A stretch of 64,000 nucleotides of DNA. Source: Asaia platycodi JCM 25414 (GTDB taxonomy: Bacteria; Pseudomonadota; Alphaproteobacteria; Acetobacterales; Acetobacteraceae). The notes beneath the pieces were generated by a model that worked only from the letters and a program-made list of their open reading frames with translations, had not been told where the DNA came from and did no database searches. Of the stretch, positions 38,760 to 47,279 are shown one piece after another. Location: positions 124,001 to 188,000 of the forward strand of contig NZ_BAKW01000004.1 of the NCBI RefSeq assembly GCF_000614545.1, in the 5' to 3' direction. A program made the translations under genes and the position numbers. Numbering within the stretch: the stretch's first letter is position 1; each line of letters starts with the position of its first letter.

Positions 38760-39527
38760 TCAGACGGCGCTGACATCTACCTCAAGTGGAATGAGATCGC
38801 TGCGCACCCAGGCCTCATAAAAATCATAGCGCAACGCGTCCCGACGCCAAGATACCGACCGGACCCGCAGGATCGGGGCTCCTGTCCGGATATCGAGCCG
38901 GGACGCAATGTCTCTCGTGGCAGCAATGGCCACGATCGAACGATGCGCCCCCTGCAGAATATAGCCTTCTTCAGCCAGTAAGGCGGTGAGAGAGGCGCGT
39001 CCTTCGAGGACGGCCGCTCCGGCTTCGAGAACTGGGATCAGAAGAGGCGGGCTGTAATTCACGCTGTAGAGCGCATTCACGCCGCCCAGCGCCCTGAGCC
39101 GCGATAATCCGAAACCCTCACTGCCCTCATCAAGGCCGAGTGCCCTGCAGACATAATCGGGCAGCACACGCGTCTGCGCGCCCGTCACCGACGTCGTCAC
39201 ATCATGACGCCCATGTCCCAAAGCTGTCTCCAGGAAGCCTTTTTCTCCCTGGATCATCCAGCCCTGAGCCGCCTCTCTTGTCGACACGAACGCACCGCGC
39301 CCGGATATTCGCTGAACCACACCTCGCGTTTCAAGAGTTTGCAGGCACTGCCTCACCGTGGCACGCGACAATTCATAACGCGTGCAAAAATCACTTTCGC
39401 TTGGCAAACGATTACCGGGAAGAAGCTTCCCGGCCTCAATCATCGCCTCGATATGATTGGAGAGTTGCAGATAATACGGCGTGGTCGAGAGCCGATCGAT
39501 ACAAAATTCGTCCGCAGCCATAGTCAT
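38760..39527 (-). CDS. GntR-family transcriptional regulator, HutC/UTRA subfamily
   Basis: This 255-residue regulator has an N-terminal GntR winged helix (PYYLQLSNHIEAMIEAGKLLPGNRLPSESDFCTRYELSRATVRQCLQTLETRGVVQRISGRGAFVS). The UTRA effector domain (about 90-250) has the end motif DIRTGAPILRVRSVSWRRDALRYDFYEAWVRSDLIPLEV, which usually binds a sugar phosphate or a similar metabolite. It lies downstream of the dehydrogenase on the same strand. It is the obvious candidate for binding the TGTCCGTACA-type sites at 40703-40726 and 40876-40898. Confidence 0.92.
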   Translation of the reverse strand: MTMAADEFCIDRLSTTPYYLQLSNHIEAMIEAGKLLPGNRLPSESDFCTRYELSRATVRQCLQTLETRGVVQRISGRGAFVSTREAAQGWMIQGEKGFLETALGHGRHDVTTSVTGAQTRVLPDYVCRALGLDEGSEGFGLSRLRALGGVNALYSVNYSPPLLIPVLEAGAAVLEGRASLTALLAEEGYILQGAHRSIVAIAATRDIASRLDIRTGAPILRVRSVSWRRDALRYDFYEAWVRSDLIPLEVDVSAV

Positions 39528-39565
39528 ACCGCCTTCTCTGCCTCGTCCCGAAACGCCTCTATCCT

Positions 39566-39575
39566 TGTTAGGACA
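39566..39575. promoter_or_regulatory. Possible autoregulatory GntR site
   Basis: TGTTAGGACA, 39 bp upstream of gntR, matches 8 of 10 positions of the TGTACGGACA core of the operator at 40703-40726. It is flanked by CTCTAT and ATAGAG, which form an inverted repeat. Autorepression would be normal for this family, but the match is imperfect. Confidence 0.35.
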
Positions 39576-39613
39576 TAGAGCCGGGATTGGAAAATCTTCC
39601 CTCTTCCCGAAAT

Positions 39614-40624
39614 TCAGTCCTGTTCTGCGCCATCGTTACAGCGGATCAGGATTTTCCGCGCGTTCTCGGAGCGGGCCATGGTGAACGCTTCCCTGGCGTA
39701 TTGCAGATCATAAACATGGCTCACAAGCTTTGCGGGAAGGTCGGCCAGTTGACCCATGACATCGATCGCCCTGGCATAGGCCCCGCTCAGGGATTGCGAG
39801 CCGACGAGTGTAAGCTCGCGATCAAACAGATCGAACGGGGCGAGAGGAATTGACGCGTCTGGCGGGCAGACGCCCATCTGAAGCAGCACGCCGCGCGGCG
39901 CGAGATGAGACAAGGAATCTGCGACAGCTGAACGATTGCCACTTGCTTCGATGACGTAATCCACATCGCGGCAGACCGCTCTCTCCCCGGGCGCGAAAGC
40001 GGCATGCGCACCGAATTCGAGGGCTGCTTTTCTCCGAACCGGGCTCGGCTCGATGATGTCGACCCTTGCTGCGCCTTCATGCAAGGCAAGCGCAATGGCC
40101 AGCAGACCGATACTGCCTGCGCCATAAACCAGGACGGCAGCGCCTTCAGGCAGGGGGGCCCTCTCAAAACCGTGCAGAACACAGGCCAGAGGCTCGATCA
40201 GAGCACCTGCCTGCGCATCCAGCTCGGCGGGCAGATGGTAGGCAATCTTTTCCGGGACAACCACAAATTCGGCAAAAGCGCCATCGATCGAAACCCCGAC
40301 CGGCACCAGCGCGCGACAGAGATTTACCGCACCCGATGCGCATCTGTCGCAATGACCGCAGGTGATATTCGGATCGACACAGGCCCGATCACCTGGCGCA
40401 AAGCGCGTCACCCCCTCACCGACAGCGACAACGCGCCCCGAGAATTCATGTCCTGCAACGCGAGGAAAACGTCCGAGCGGGTAATCGCCGTCCAGAAGGT
40501 GCAGATCCGTCCCACAGATGCCTACCAGAGCGGGAGCAACAAGAAGCTCTCCCATACCGGGAGAAGGCCTCTCACGCCGCACAAGGGTCATTCCGCCCTG
40601 TCCATCGAATTCCAACGCATGCAT
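39614..40624 (-). CDS. Zinc-dependent polyol/alcohol dehydrogenase, MDR superfamily
   Basis: This 336-residue medium-chain dehydrogenase has catalytic zinc ligands in ICGTD (Cys37) and AGHE (His59/Glu60). The structural zinc loop has Cys89, Cys92, Cys95 and Cys103, and the Rossmann motif is VYGAGSIGLLAIALA. The sequence is closest in style to sorbitol, L-idonate, galactitol or threonine dehydrogenases. It is divergent from an aldolase gene across an operator-bearing region, and gntR follows 86 nt downstream. It probably oxidises a polyol or sugar acid to a keto compound using NAD(P); the exact substrate is unknown. Confidence 0.88.
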   Translation of the reverse strand: MHALEFDGQGGMTLVRRERPSPGMGELLVAPALVGICGTDLHLLDGDYPLGRFPRVAGHEFSGRVVAVGEGVTRFAPGDRACVDPNITCGHCDRCASGAVNLCRALVPVGVSIDGAFAEFVVVPEKIAYHLPAELDAQAGALIEPLACVLHGFERAPLPEGAAVLVYGAGSIGLLAIALALHEGAARVDIIEPSPVRRKAALEFGAHAAFAPGERAVCRDVDYVIEASGNRSAVADSLSHLAPRGVLLQMGVCPPDASIPLAPFDLFDRELTLVGSQSLSGAYARAIDVMGQLADLPAKLVSHVYDLQYAREAFTMARSENARKILIRCNDGAEQD

Positions 40625-40702
40625 GGCTCGGTTCCTCGCAAGAATAGCCCGAGACTCATTGTCCTCGGGTAAGGGTCATGCATAGCAAATCATGCGATTC
40701 GA

Positions 40703-40726
40703 ACCATACTGTACGGACAGTATGGT
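40703..40726. promoter_or_regulatory. Perfect operator-like palindrome (site 1)
   Basis: ACCATACTGT and ACAGTATGGT form a perfect 10-bp inverted repeat around a central ACGG, 79 bp upstream of the dehydrogenase start. The core TGTACGGACA is the reverse complement of TGTCCGTACA found at site 2. HutC-type GntR regulators bind palindromes of this sort, and such a regulator is encoded next door. Confidence 0.7.
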
Positions 40727-40875
40727 CGATAATCAGTTTGTGATCGAATGCGTAGTTTTAATTTATATTGTTTTTCTTCAGTAGTTTGTGACCATTTTCC
40801 TTTTTGAGAAATCTTTTCTCCCTTGCTTTTTCACCTGCCCGGAATTGACGGTTCGTCCCGAAAAGCGCCTGAATA

Positions 40876-40898
40876 TTGTCCGTACAAACCGTACAAAT
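40876..40898. promoter_or_regulatory. Operator-like palindrome (site 2) with extra half-site
   Basis: TTGTCCGTACAA (40876-40887) is palindromic in its arms and shares the exact core TGTCCGTACA with site 1 (reverse strand). A half-site, ACCGTACAAAT, follows immediately. It lies about 60-83 bp upstream of the aldolase start, where a repressor would block the promoter. Confidence 0.65.
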
Positions 40899-40958
40899 CT
40901 TACCGCCTGCAAGGCAATTTTTGACCCCCTCATTGCCCCAGCGAGGAAGGAACCTCTC

Positions 40959-41741
40959 ATGTCCATGACCTATCGCCTGCGCCGCACCCTGCCGAGCCAT
41001 CGCGCTGCCATCATCATGCCCGTCGATCACGGTCTGATCTTCGATCGTATCGACGGTCTGGAAACCCCGTCTGCCCCCTTTCCGCGCTGGGCGGGACATG
41101 GCGTCACGGGATTCATGCTCACACCAGGCCAGGTCCGGCAGACCGAGAGTTTCTTTGCCCAGCATCCCGAACTCACCCGCGTTCTGACGATCGATACCTA
41201 TTACGACTATCGCCAGCTCGACGGGGGAGGGTCGCATGACCTCATCACCTCCATCGAAGATGCTGTGCGCATGGGCGTGGATGCCGTGAAAATGCTCTTC
41301 CCGTGGAACATGTCGAATCGCGAACGCGTCGCTCTTTGCCATCGAGCCGGCAAAGTCATTTCGGCGTGCGACCGCTGGGACATTCCCCTGGTGCTAGAGC
41401 CGGTTCTGATCGGTGCGCCGCGCTCCGAAGAGGTGATTGTCGAAGAGGAAAAAATCGCCCGGATCGCCTATGATCTCGGTGCCCATGTCATCAAGATCGC
41501 CTTCCCCGGCGAAGCGCGCACCAAGCGACTGGTTGAGGAGTTGCAGGTACCTCTCGTAATCGCTGGAGGCCCGCTTGCAGGCAACCCTGCCGATACGCTC
41601 GACGCCATCGCACAGACCCTGCGTGCCGGAGCGCGCGGCGTGATTGTGGGCCGCAATATCTGGCAGCGTGAGCACAACGTCGCGATCTCCCTGCTGGGTC
41701 AGATCAACGATCTTGCAAAGTCAGTCCGCTTTGCAGACTGA
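40959..41741 (+). CDS. Class I aldolase, DhnA/LsrF (DeoC/LacD-like) family
   Basis: This 260-residue TIM-barrel aldolase has the metal-independent Schiff-base lysine as Lys179 in AHVIKIAFPG. The conserved MPVDHGLIF (Asp23), DAVKMLFPWN and a phosphate-binding VIAGGPLAGNP plus GARGVIVGRNIWQ are present. ATG at 40959 with GAGGAAGG is preferred. Relatives cleave ketose (di)phosphates, or thiolyse them in LsrF, often yielding DHAP. It starts the aldolase-kinase pair under site 2. The product feeding DHA metabolism fits with dhaK nearby. Confidence 0.85.
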   Translation: MSMTYRLRRTLPSHRAAIIMPVDHGLIFDRIDGLETPSAPFPRWAGHGVTGFMLTPGQVRQTESFFAQHPELTRVLTIDTYYDYRQLDGGGSHDLITSIEDAVRMGVDAVKMLFPWNMSNRERVALCHRAGKVISACDRWDIPLVLEPVLIGAPRSEEVIVEEEKIARIAYDLGAHVIKIAFPGEARTKRLVEELQVPLVIAGGPLAGNPADTLDAIAQTLRAGARGVIVGRNIWQREHNVAISLLGQINDLAKSVRFAD

Positions 41742-41785
41742 CGCACCGGCTCTAGCGTAACCTCAACTCCAGAGGCAGGGAATTC

Positions 41786-43123
41786 GTGATGGGATTCGAA
41801 GATGTTGCTGCCGGTCTCGATATCGGCAGCACCAATATGAAGGCCCTGGCCATCACGCGGGACGGCCGGGTCATCGGCCGCACCTCCCTGCCCACACCGA
41901 GACGCGAGCATGATCTGATGATCGACGCGCGCCGATTGCTCGACCAGGCAGAAACTCTTCTGCGCGATCTTTGCGGTACCCGCTATCGCATTGCGACAAT
42001 CGCCGTCGCAGGCATCGGCGAAGACGGCATGCTGGTCGATCGCAGTCTTGTCCCCCTGACACCCGCCCTGGCATGGTTCGACCCGAGAAGAAGGGAATTA
42101 TTCGATCTGTTTGCGGCTACGCTACCGCCCTGCCCGGCATCGGGCATCGCAACGGATGCCTTTCGAACGATGACCGGCTGGTACTGGGCCGTCAGGCAGC
42201 AGGGCCATGAACAGGCCCACTCCTGGCTGGCACTGACCGATTATGTGGCGTCGTTCTGGAGTGGCCGACTCTTCATCAGCGACACGCTGGCGGCTCGCAG
42301 CGCGGCCTTTCTGCCCAAAGAGCAACGCTGGTGCCATGAGCGGGTCGAGGCCACGCTCGGCACGCTCGCGCTCCTGCCGCCAATCAGGCGCACAGGCGAC
42401 ATTGTCGGGCCCGTAAGAGGCAAGACAGCCATTGCCAGAGAAGTTTTCACCGATAATGCCGTGGTCGTAGCAGGCGGTCATGATCACCCGATCGGCGGCT
42501 GGGGCATTGCCCAGATCGCGCCGTGCGCCATCCTCGATTCGATGGGCACGGCTGAGGTAATCGTCACCCAGAGCGCAGATTTTCCGACTGGCGGGCATAA
42601 CGCATTCGATGTCGCCCCTGGCATTCGCTCCCGGGGCGCGACACTTCTCTGCGTTGAAGAACTCGCCCGCAATCTTGCCTGGGCACGGCAGGAACCGGAA
42701 ACAGCCTCTTTTATCGAGAGGCTTTTTTCAGGTGCAGAAGCCCCGGATTCATATCTCGAAAGCGATTGTTTCGAGCGCGGGTCTCATGGTGGGGGTGAAC
42801 CCTGCTTCCGGGAACCCGTGCCCGATAAACCGCTCTCACGCGCCTCTGCGATCGTCGGGGCATTGGCGCGTGCTGGCAATGAGGCGGTCTCGCACTTCTC
42901 AAGGCTCGGCCATGACGGCGCGCAAGCCTTCATGGCGGGCGGCTGGGCCCGGGCTCCTGGCTGGGTCGCTCTCAAAACCCGGCTTTCGACGCAGGCTTTC
43001 CATATTGTCAGGGAGCCCGAATTGACCGCTGCCAGCGCTGCCCTTCTGGCCGCACGGGCGATCGGCTGGTCACCCAGCGCGCGGGAACTCCTCATGCCGT
43101 GCGACGCACGCGACCAGCTATAG
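41786..43123 (+). CDS. FGGY-family carbohydrate kinase
   Basis: This 445-residue sugar kinase of the xylulokinase/glycerol kinase family has the N-terminal phosphate motif GLDIGSTNMKALAITRDGRV. The sugar-binding area is AWFDPRRRELF, the nucleotide-binding segment is VVAGGHDHPIGGWG, and the C-terminal MAGGWARAPGWV matches the FGGY signature region. It lies 44 nt downstream of the aldolase gene on the same strand, presumably providing its phosphorylated ketose substrate. It is somewhat shorter than xylulokinase (about 480-500). Substrate not assignable by eye. Confidence 0.88.
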   Translation: MMGFEDVAAGLDIGSTNMKALAITRDGRVIGRTSLPTPRREHDLMIDARRLLDQAETLLRDLCGTRYRIATIAVAGIGEDGMLVDRSLVPLTPALAWFDPRRRELFDLFAATLPPCPASGIATDAFRTMTGWYWAVRQQGHEQAHSWLALTDYVASFWSGRLFISDTLAARSAAFLPKEQRWCHERVEATLGTLALLPPIRRTGDIVGPVRGKTAIAREVFTDNAVVVAGGHDHPIGGWGIAQIAPCAILDSMGTAEVIVTQSADFPTGGHNAFDVAPGIRSRGATLLCVEELARNLAWARQEPETASFIERLFSGAEAPDSYLESDCFERGSHGGGEPCFREPVPDKPLSRASAIVGALARAGNEAVSHFSRLGHDGAQAFMAGGWARAPGWVALKTRLSTQAFHIVREPELTAASAALLAARAIGWSPSARELLMPCDARDQL

Positions 43124-43152
43124 GCAGGGTGCCCTCGTCCGGTTGAGTTCTC

Positions 43153-43975
43153 TCAGACCTCCAGCCGGTCGAGAAGGCTCTCTATCATGCGAGATAGGCG
43201 TGTCCGAAAAGCCGATAATGCACGAGGGCGGGCCACAGACGATAGACATCGATTGATCGTTCATAGCCTTCGGGCAGGGGCCCGTAGCTGCGCCAGAAGA
43301 TTTCGGGCGGCGAGGAGAACAGCGTCAGCATGGCAAAATCGGCGCTTGCATCCCCGATGAAAGATGCCGGATCGATCAGTACAGCTCTGGTCTCATCACG
43401 CTCGGCTCGGGTCAGAATGAAATTACCACCCCAGAGGTCACCATGAAGCAGGCAGGGGCGCGGCGTCTGGGGAAGAAAACGCTCCAGCGTTGTCGCCACG
43501 TGACTTACCCTTGCCGCGATCTCTCTGGGCATGAACGGGAGACAGGGGGTGAGACGGTAGTCGCGCCAGAAATAACGCCAGTCAGACGCCCAGCCATTGG
43601 TAATCGGCATGGGTCTGAAAACGTAATCTTCCGCCCAGCCATAACGGGGCGGTTGACTTGCTCCGTGCAGGGTCGAGAGCGTCCTGCCCAAAGCCGCCCA
43701 TCCAGCTTCGGACAGCCGGACCGCCGGCATGAAAGACAGGACGAGCAGATCTCGCTGCGCGGCGAGTATCTCCGGCACTGGCGCACCGGTCCTGCCAATG
43801 GCACGCAGCATGGTGGCCTCTGCCGCCGCCTGACCGCCAAGCTTGACGACAGCCTCGCGGCCCGACTCAAACCGAAGATGCCAGATTTCAGAGAGGTCGC
43901 CCCCCCCATTGGCGCAGCGTCGAAGCTGAATGCCTCCCCAATGAGAAGCGCCGCGCTCTCGAGCCGTGTAGGCAT
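43153..43975 (-). CDS. Fructosamine/ribulosamine kinase family protein (two frame breaks)
   Basis: This FN3K homologue is about 274 residues after repair; it phosphorylates ketoamine adducts on proteins, triggering deglycation. It begins MPTRLESAALLIGEAFSFDAAPMGG, then after a break in a run of eight C (plus strand, 43900-43907) continues GDLSEIWHLRFESGREAVVKLGG. Kinase residues include CLLHGDLWGGNF (catalytic Asp) and LIDPASFIGDASADFAML. A second break near 43184 restores the end HAYLAxMIESLLDRLEV. The start overlaps the phosphatase stop by one base (TGATG). Confidence 0.88.
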
Positions 43976-44442
43976 CAGGAATCGAGCGTGAAGCTGGCCA
44001 GACTGGCACAGCCAAGCGCGATTTCCTGCCAGGCCGTCTCGAAATCGATATCCTTGCCATAAAACGGGTCGGAAATTTCCTCGCCGCGCCGTTCGGGCAC
44101 ATAGTCAAGCAGAAGACGGATGCGTTCCTGGTCGATTTTGGGAGCCAGACGACGCAACGCCCGCAAATGGCCGGAATCAAGCGCGATGATGTGATCGAAA
44201 CGGGCGAAATCACCTTCCTGAACCTGCCTTGCGACGTAAGTTTCGATATCGAGACCATGACGTTTGGCCACACGGCGGGCGCGGATATCCGGCGCCTCAC
44301 CCACGTGCCACACGCCGGTCGCAGCAGAATCGATATCCAGAGTCAGACCGCGTTTGGCCGCTTCGGCGCGCATGGCAGCCTCAGCAAGCGGGGAGCGGCA
44401 GATATTGCCTGTGCAGACAAAGAGAAAAGAAGGCAGAGGCAT
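43975..44442 (-). CDS. Low-molecular-weight protein tyrosine phosphatase family protein
   Basis: This 155-residue phosphatase has the CX5R P-loop VCTGNICRS (Cys10, Arg16) near the N-terminus and the general-acid loop SDPFYG. It is translationally coupled to the FN3K homologue through TGATG. In bacteria and plants LMW-PTP homologues paired with ketosamine kinases have been linked to dephosphorylating ribulosamine 5-phosphates, so a protein-repair role is at least as likely as tyrosine signalling here; that inference rests on gene pairing. Confidence 0.92.
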   Translation of the reverse strand: MPLPSFLFVCTGNICRSPLAEAAMRAEAAKRGLTLDIDSAATGVWHVGEAPDIRARRVAKRHGLDIETYVARQVQEGDFARFDHIIALDSGHLRALRRLAPKIDQERIRLLLDYVPERRGEEISDPFYGKDIDFETAWQEIALGCASLASFTLDS

Positions 44443-44477
44443 AGGGAAATTCCCGCGCAGTCACTATTCATAGCCCT

Positions 44478-44500
44478 TGGCCAGGCTGACAGACTGGCCA
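44478..44500. terminator. Hairpin between pstS and phosphatase gene
   Basis: TGGCCAG (44478-44484) and CTGGCCA (44494-44500) form a 7-bp stem in the 171-bp gap after pstS. No T-tract is evident. It may stabilise or end the pstS message. The rest of the gap holds nothing recognised. Confidence 0.35.
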
Positions 44501-44613
44501 TTAAAGGATCGATACAGAATAGACCGCCCAGCGCCGTTGAGAATGGCGCGCCTTATCAAGACTTTGCTACTGTCGACATCAGGAACTTTTCGCTCTCCGG
44601 GAGTCCGGTGTGC

Positions 44614-45605
44614 TCAGCGCGGCCAGCCATCCAGAATATTGTCGCGCACCGAAGCAGGCAAAGTGATGTAATCAAGCTGTCTGGCGCCCTCTTCCCCATC
44701 GCGCAGACCGATTTCGAAGAAGCGCTTCACCTCGGGATGTGAGACTTTCGGCACAATGGCATAGGTCGCGCTCATGATCGGCCAGGCATTTTCCCCTGCC
44801 CCATCGAGCAGATCGACCACATGCCCAGGGGCATGCAGCCAGTCAGCCTGTGCTGCTGCCGCGGCAAAATTCGCCGGATTGGCCTCGACATAGGCTCCGT
44901 CATGGCTTTTCAGGCGCGCATGGGGATATGGTTGTGGCTCGCATAGGCGTACTCCACATAGCCGATACCGCCGATTGTCTCACGCACACTGGCTGCCACC
45001 CCGTCATTACCGCGTGCGCCCGCCCCTTCCGTCCAGGCGACCGACGTACCTGCGCCAATCTTTACACGCCATTCCGGCGAGACGTGGGAAAGATAGGACG
45101 TAAACACGTAACTCGTCCCTGACGCGTCGGCACGATGGATCGGGGCCACATCGATATCAGGCAGGGCCAGATCGGGATTCAGCGCCTTGATGCGCTTGTC
45201 GTCCCATTCGCTGATGCGTCCATCATAAATCGCGGCAAGCGTAGGACCATCGAGACGCAGCACACCCGCAGGGAGCTCGGGCAGATTGACGATAACCACA
45301 ATGGCGCCAAGGGCTGTCGGAAACTGATATAGCTGATGGTCCGCCAGCAGAGAATTTCCTGCAGGCTTGTCGGAAGCACCGAAATCGACCGTGCCTGCCA
45401 CGACCTGATTGAGCCCGGCGCCTGACCCGACGCTCTGGTAATTGACGCTGATTCCGCCCTTGTCGCGTGCCAGCACGCCCCAGCTTTCATAAAGCGGGGC
45501 TGCAAAGCTCGAACCGGCGCCTGTGACGCTCTGGGCGTACACCGCACTGGGGGAAACGAGAGCTGCAAAAGCAAGCAAAGTCACAATGCGCGAAGACGAA
45601 ATCAT
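44614..45605 (-). CDS. pstS: Phosphate ABC transporter substrate-binding protein PstS (one-base frameshift)
   Basis: This periplasmic phosphate-binding protein is about 330 residues after repair. The signal peptide MISSSRIVTLLAFAALVSPSAVYAQS is followed by the family motif VTGAGSSFAAPLYESW. Phosphate-binding segments include DFGASDKPA, HRADASGTSYVFTSYL and GARGNDGVAASV. One missing base near 44910 joins HIPMR to LKSHDGAYVEANPANFA and the terminus DNILDGWPR. The gene is separated from the pstCAB-phoU-phoBR operon by an opposite-strand gene, so it has its own promoter. Confidence 0.92.
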
Positions 45606-45712
45606 GTCACCGATCAGTTTTCTGTAACAACAACGGGCTTCCTCGGGATAACGTGAGCGTGGAAGACCCGTCTCTTTCATTATCATAGCACGGCACAAGG
45701 ATCGAAATCCCC

Positions 45713-46084
45713 ATGCAACCCGGTTTTTCCCAAGCCTGGTCCACTTCTCAACGTAGCGAGCGTGCGAGGCGTTGGGCCTGGATCGTGCACATTCTGTTCA
45801 TCGCGTCGTTTTTCTTCGGCATCACCAGTATTCCCGGTGTGATCGTGGCCTATCTCAAGCGCGGTGACGCACAGGGGACGATCTATGAAAGCCACTTCAC
45901 CTACGCAATCCGCACTTTCTGGTTGGGTCTGTGCGGCGCGGCAATCGCAGGCATCCTCTGCCTTGTCTTCATCGGCTATATCCTGTTCGGCCTGCTTTTC
46001 GTCTGGTGGCTGATCCGCGTGATACGCCCGATCATTGCGCTTACCGACGAAGTGCCGATGCGTAACCCGCGCGGCTGGTTCTGA
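45713..46084 (+). CDS. DUF4870-like integral membrane protein
   Basis: This 123-residue protein has three predicted membrane segments: IVHILFIASFFFGITSIPGVIVAYL, TFWLGLCGAAIAGILCLVFI and GYILFGLLFVWWLIRVIRPII. The conserved short motif ESHFTYAIRTFW between them resembles the DUF4870 family of small membrane proteins. Function unknown. It sits alone on the plus strand between pstS and phoR, divergent from pstS and convergent with phoR, and might itself be phosphate-regulated; no evidence shows this. Confidence 0.7.
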   Translation: MQPGFSQAWSTSQRSERARRWAWIVHILFIASFFFGITSIPGVIVAYLKRGDAQGTIYESHFTYAIRTFWLGLCGAAIAGILCLVFIGYILFGLLFVWWLIRVIRPIIALTDEVPMRNPRGWF

Positions 46085-46122
46085 CGAGCGCCCTGCTCTG
46101 GTGCCCGGCAGCTGAACGGATT

Positions 46123-47223
46123 TCAGTTCGCCTTGGGCAGCCAGATACGGCAGGTCATGCCTTTGCCGGGGGCGCTTTCAATGCGCAGGCGCCCACCATG
46201 GCGATCAACGATGTGCTTCACGATCGCCAGACCGAGCCCGGTGCCGGTCTGAGAGGCCGTGACACGCCCTTCGACGCGATAGAAGCGTTCGGTCAGGCGC
46301 GGCACGTGCTGGCTGTCCACGCCGCGCCCGTTATCGGCAACGGAGATCTCGACCCCCTTGCCATTATCGGCAACGATCCGGACACGGATCTCGATATCCG
46401 GCCCTGCATATTTGAGGGCGTTTTCGACCAGATTGAGCAGAACCTGCACGATCTGATCTTCATCAGCCGGAAAGAACAGATCTTCATCGGTAGGCAGAAG
46501 GATCAGGCGTGCATAGGATGAGCGTATCAGGATCTGACTGTCTTCGAGCAGACGATCCATGATGTCCTGCGCCGCCACCATGTCATTGGGGCGCATATGC
46601 TCCAGACGCTGAACGCGTGAAAGGTAGAGAAGACGTTCGATCAGACGCTCCATACGCGCGGCCTGAGCGGCCATGACGGCCAAAAACTGCTGCTGTGCCG
46701 CCGGATCATCAGAAGCTGGCCCCTGAAGGGTTTCGATAAACCCGATCAGCGACGCCAGCGGTGTGCGCAGCTCATGACTCGCATAGGCCACGAAATCGGC
46801 GCGCATACGGTCCACCACCTCGAATTCCGAACAATCTTCGAGCACGGCAAGCACGCCATCGACCCAGCCGATGTCACTGGCGAAACGCTCGGACCATTTG
46901 CGAAAGGTCACCTGCACGATGCGCCGTACCGGCACATCCAGTTCAACGCGGGTGACAACGCCTGTCTCAGGCGTCAATGTCGCCAGCACCGACTGCACCG
47001 CCGGATGACGGATCACGGCACCCAGCGCATCGCCGAACGTGGAATGCGCGACCCGATTGGCATGGTAGATACGCCCGCCCTGATCGAGCAGCACGGCCGG
47101 AATGGGCAGAAGATCGCAAAAGGCGGGAGCCTCGGCCCTTCGCCATGGGTGGGTTTGGGCGTAAGGGCGGTGGGGGGAGGCAGAACCAGCTGTCGCCGCC
47201 AGGCGCGCCACGAAAAACCCCAA
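46123..47223 (-). CDS. phoR: Phosphate regulon sensor histidine kinase PhoR (5' end disrupted)
   Basis: This sensor kinase has a PAS-like domain (LPIPAVLLDQGGRIYHANRVA), the H-box DFVAYASHELRTPLASLIGFIETLQG typical of PhoR, and ATPase boxes LLNLVENALKYA, VADNGRGVD and GTGLGLAIVKHIVDRHGG. The frame given starts at a TTG. The preceding bases encode a membrane helix (ALTFALIALLAFSLLGWG) in another frame, so one indel in the GGGGTTTTT run near 47215 probably hides the true start near 47265. It pairs with phoB immediately upstream. Confidence 0.9.
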   Translation of the reverse strand: MGFFVARLAATAGSASPHRPYAQTHPWRRAEAPAFCDLLPIPAVLLDQGGRIYHANRVAHSTFGDALGAVIRHPAVQSVLATLTPETGVVTRVELDVPVRRIVQVTFRKWSERFASDIGWVDGVLAVLEDCSEFEVVDRMRADFVAYASHELRTPLASLIGFIETLQGPASDDPAAQQQFLAVMAAQAARMERLIERLLYLSRVQRLEHMRPNDMVAAQDIMDRLLEDSQILIRSSYARLILLPTDEDLFFPADEDQIVQVLLNLVENALKYAGPDIEIRVRIVADNGKGVEISVADNGRGVDSQHVPRLTERFYRVEGRVTASQTGTGLGLAIVKHIVDRHGGRLRIESAPGKGMTCRIWLPKAN

Positions 47224-47279
47224 CCCAGAAGCGAAAACGCCAGAAGCGCGATGAGAGCAAAGGTCAGGGCCGGGCTCCC

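Noticed and set aside
45606-45712. Pho box upstream of pstS
   Set aside because: TGTTACAGAAAACTG on the minus strand loosely resembles a Pho box but overlaps the ribosome-binding region and matches poorly.
46123-47265. phoR starting at the TTG at 47223 as a soluble kinase
   Set aside because: The upstream bases encode a clear membrane helix in an adjacent frame, so the membrane-anchored form with an indel in the G/T run is more likely.
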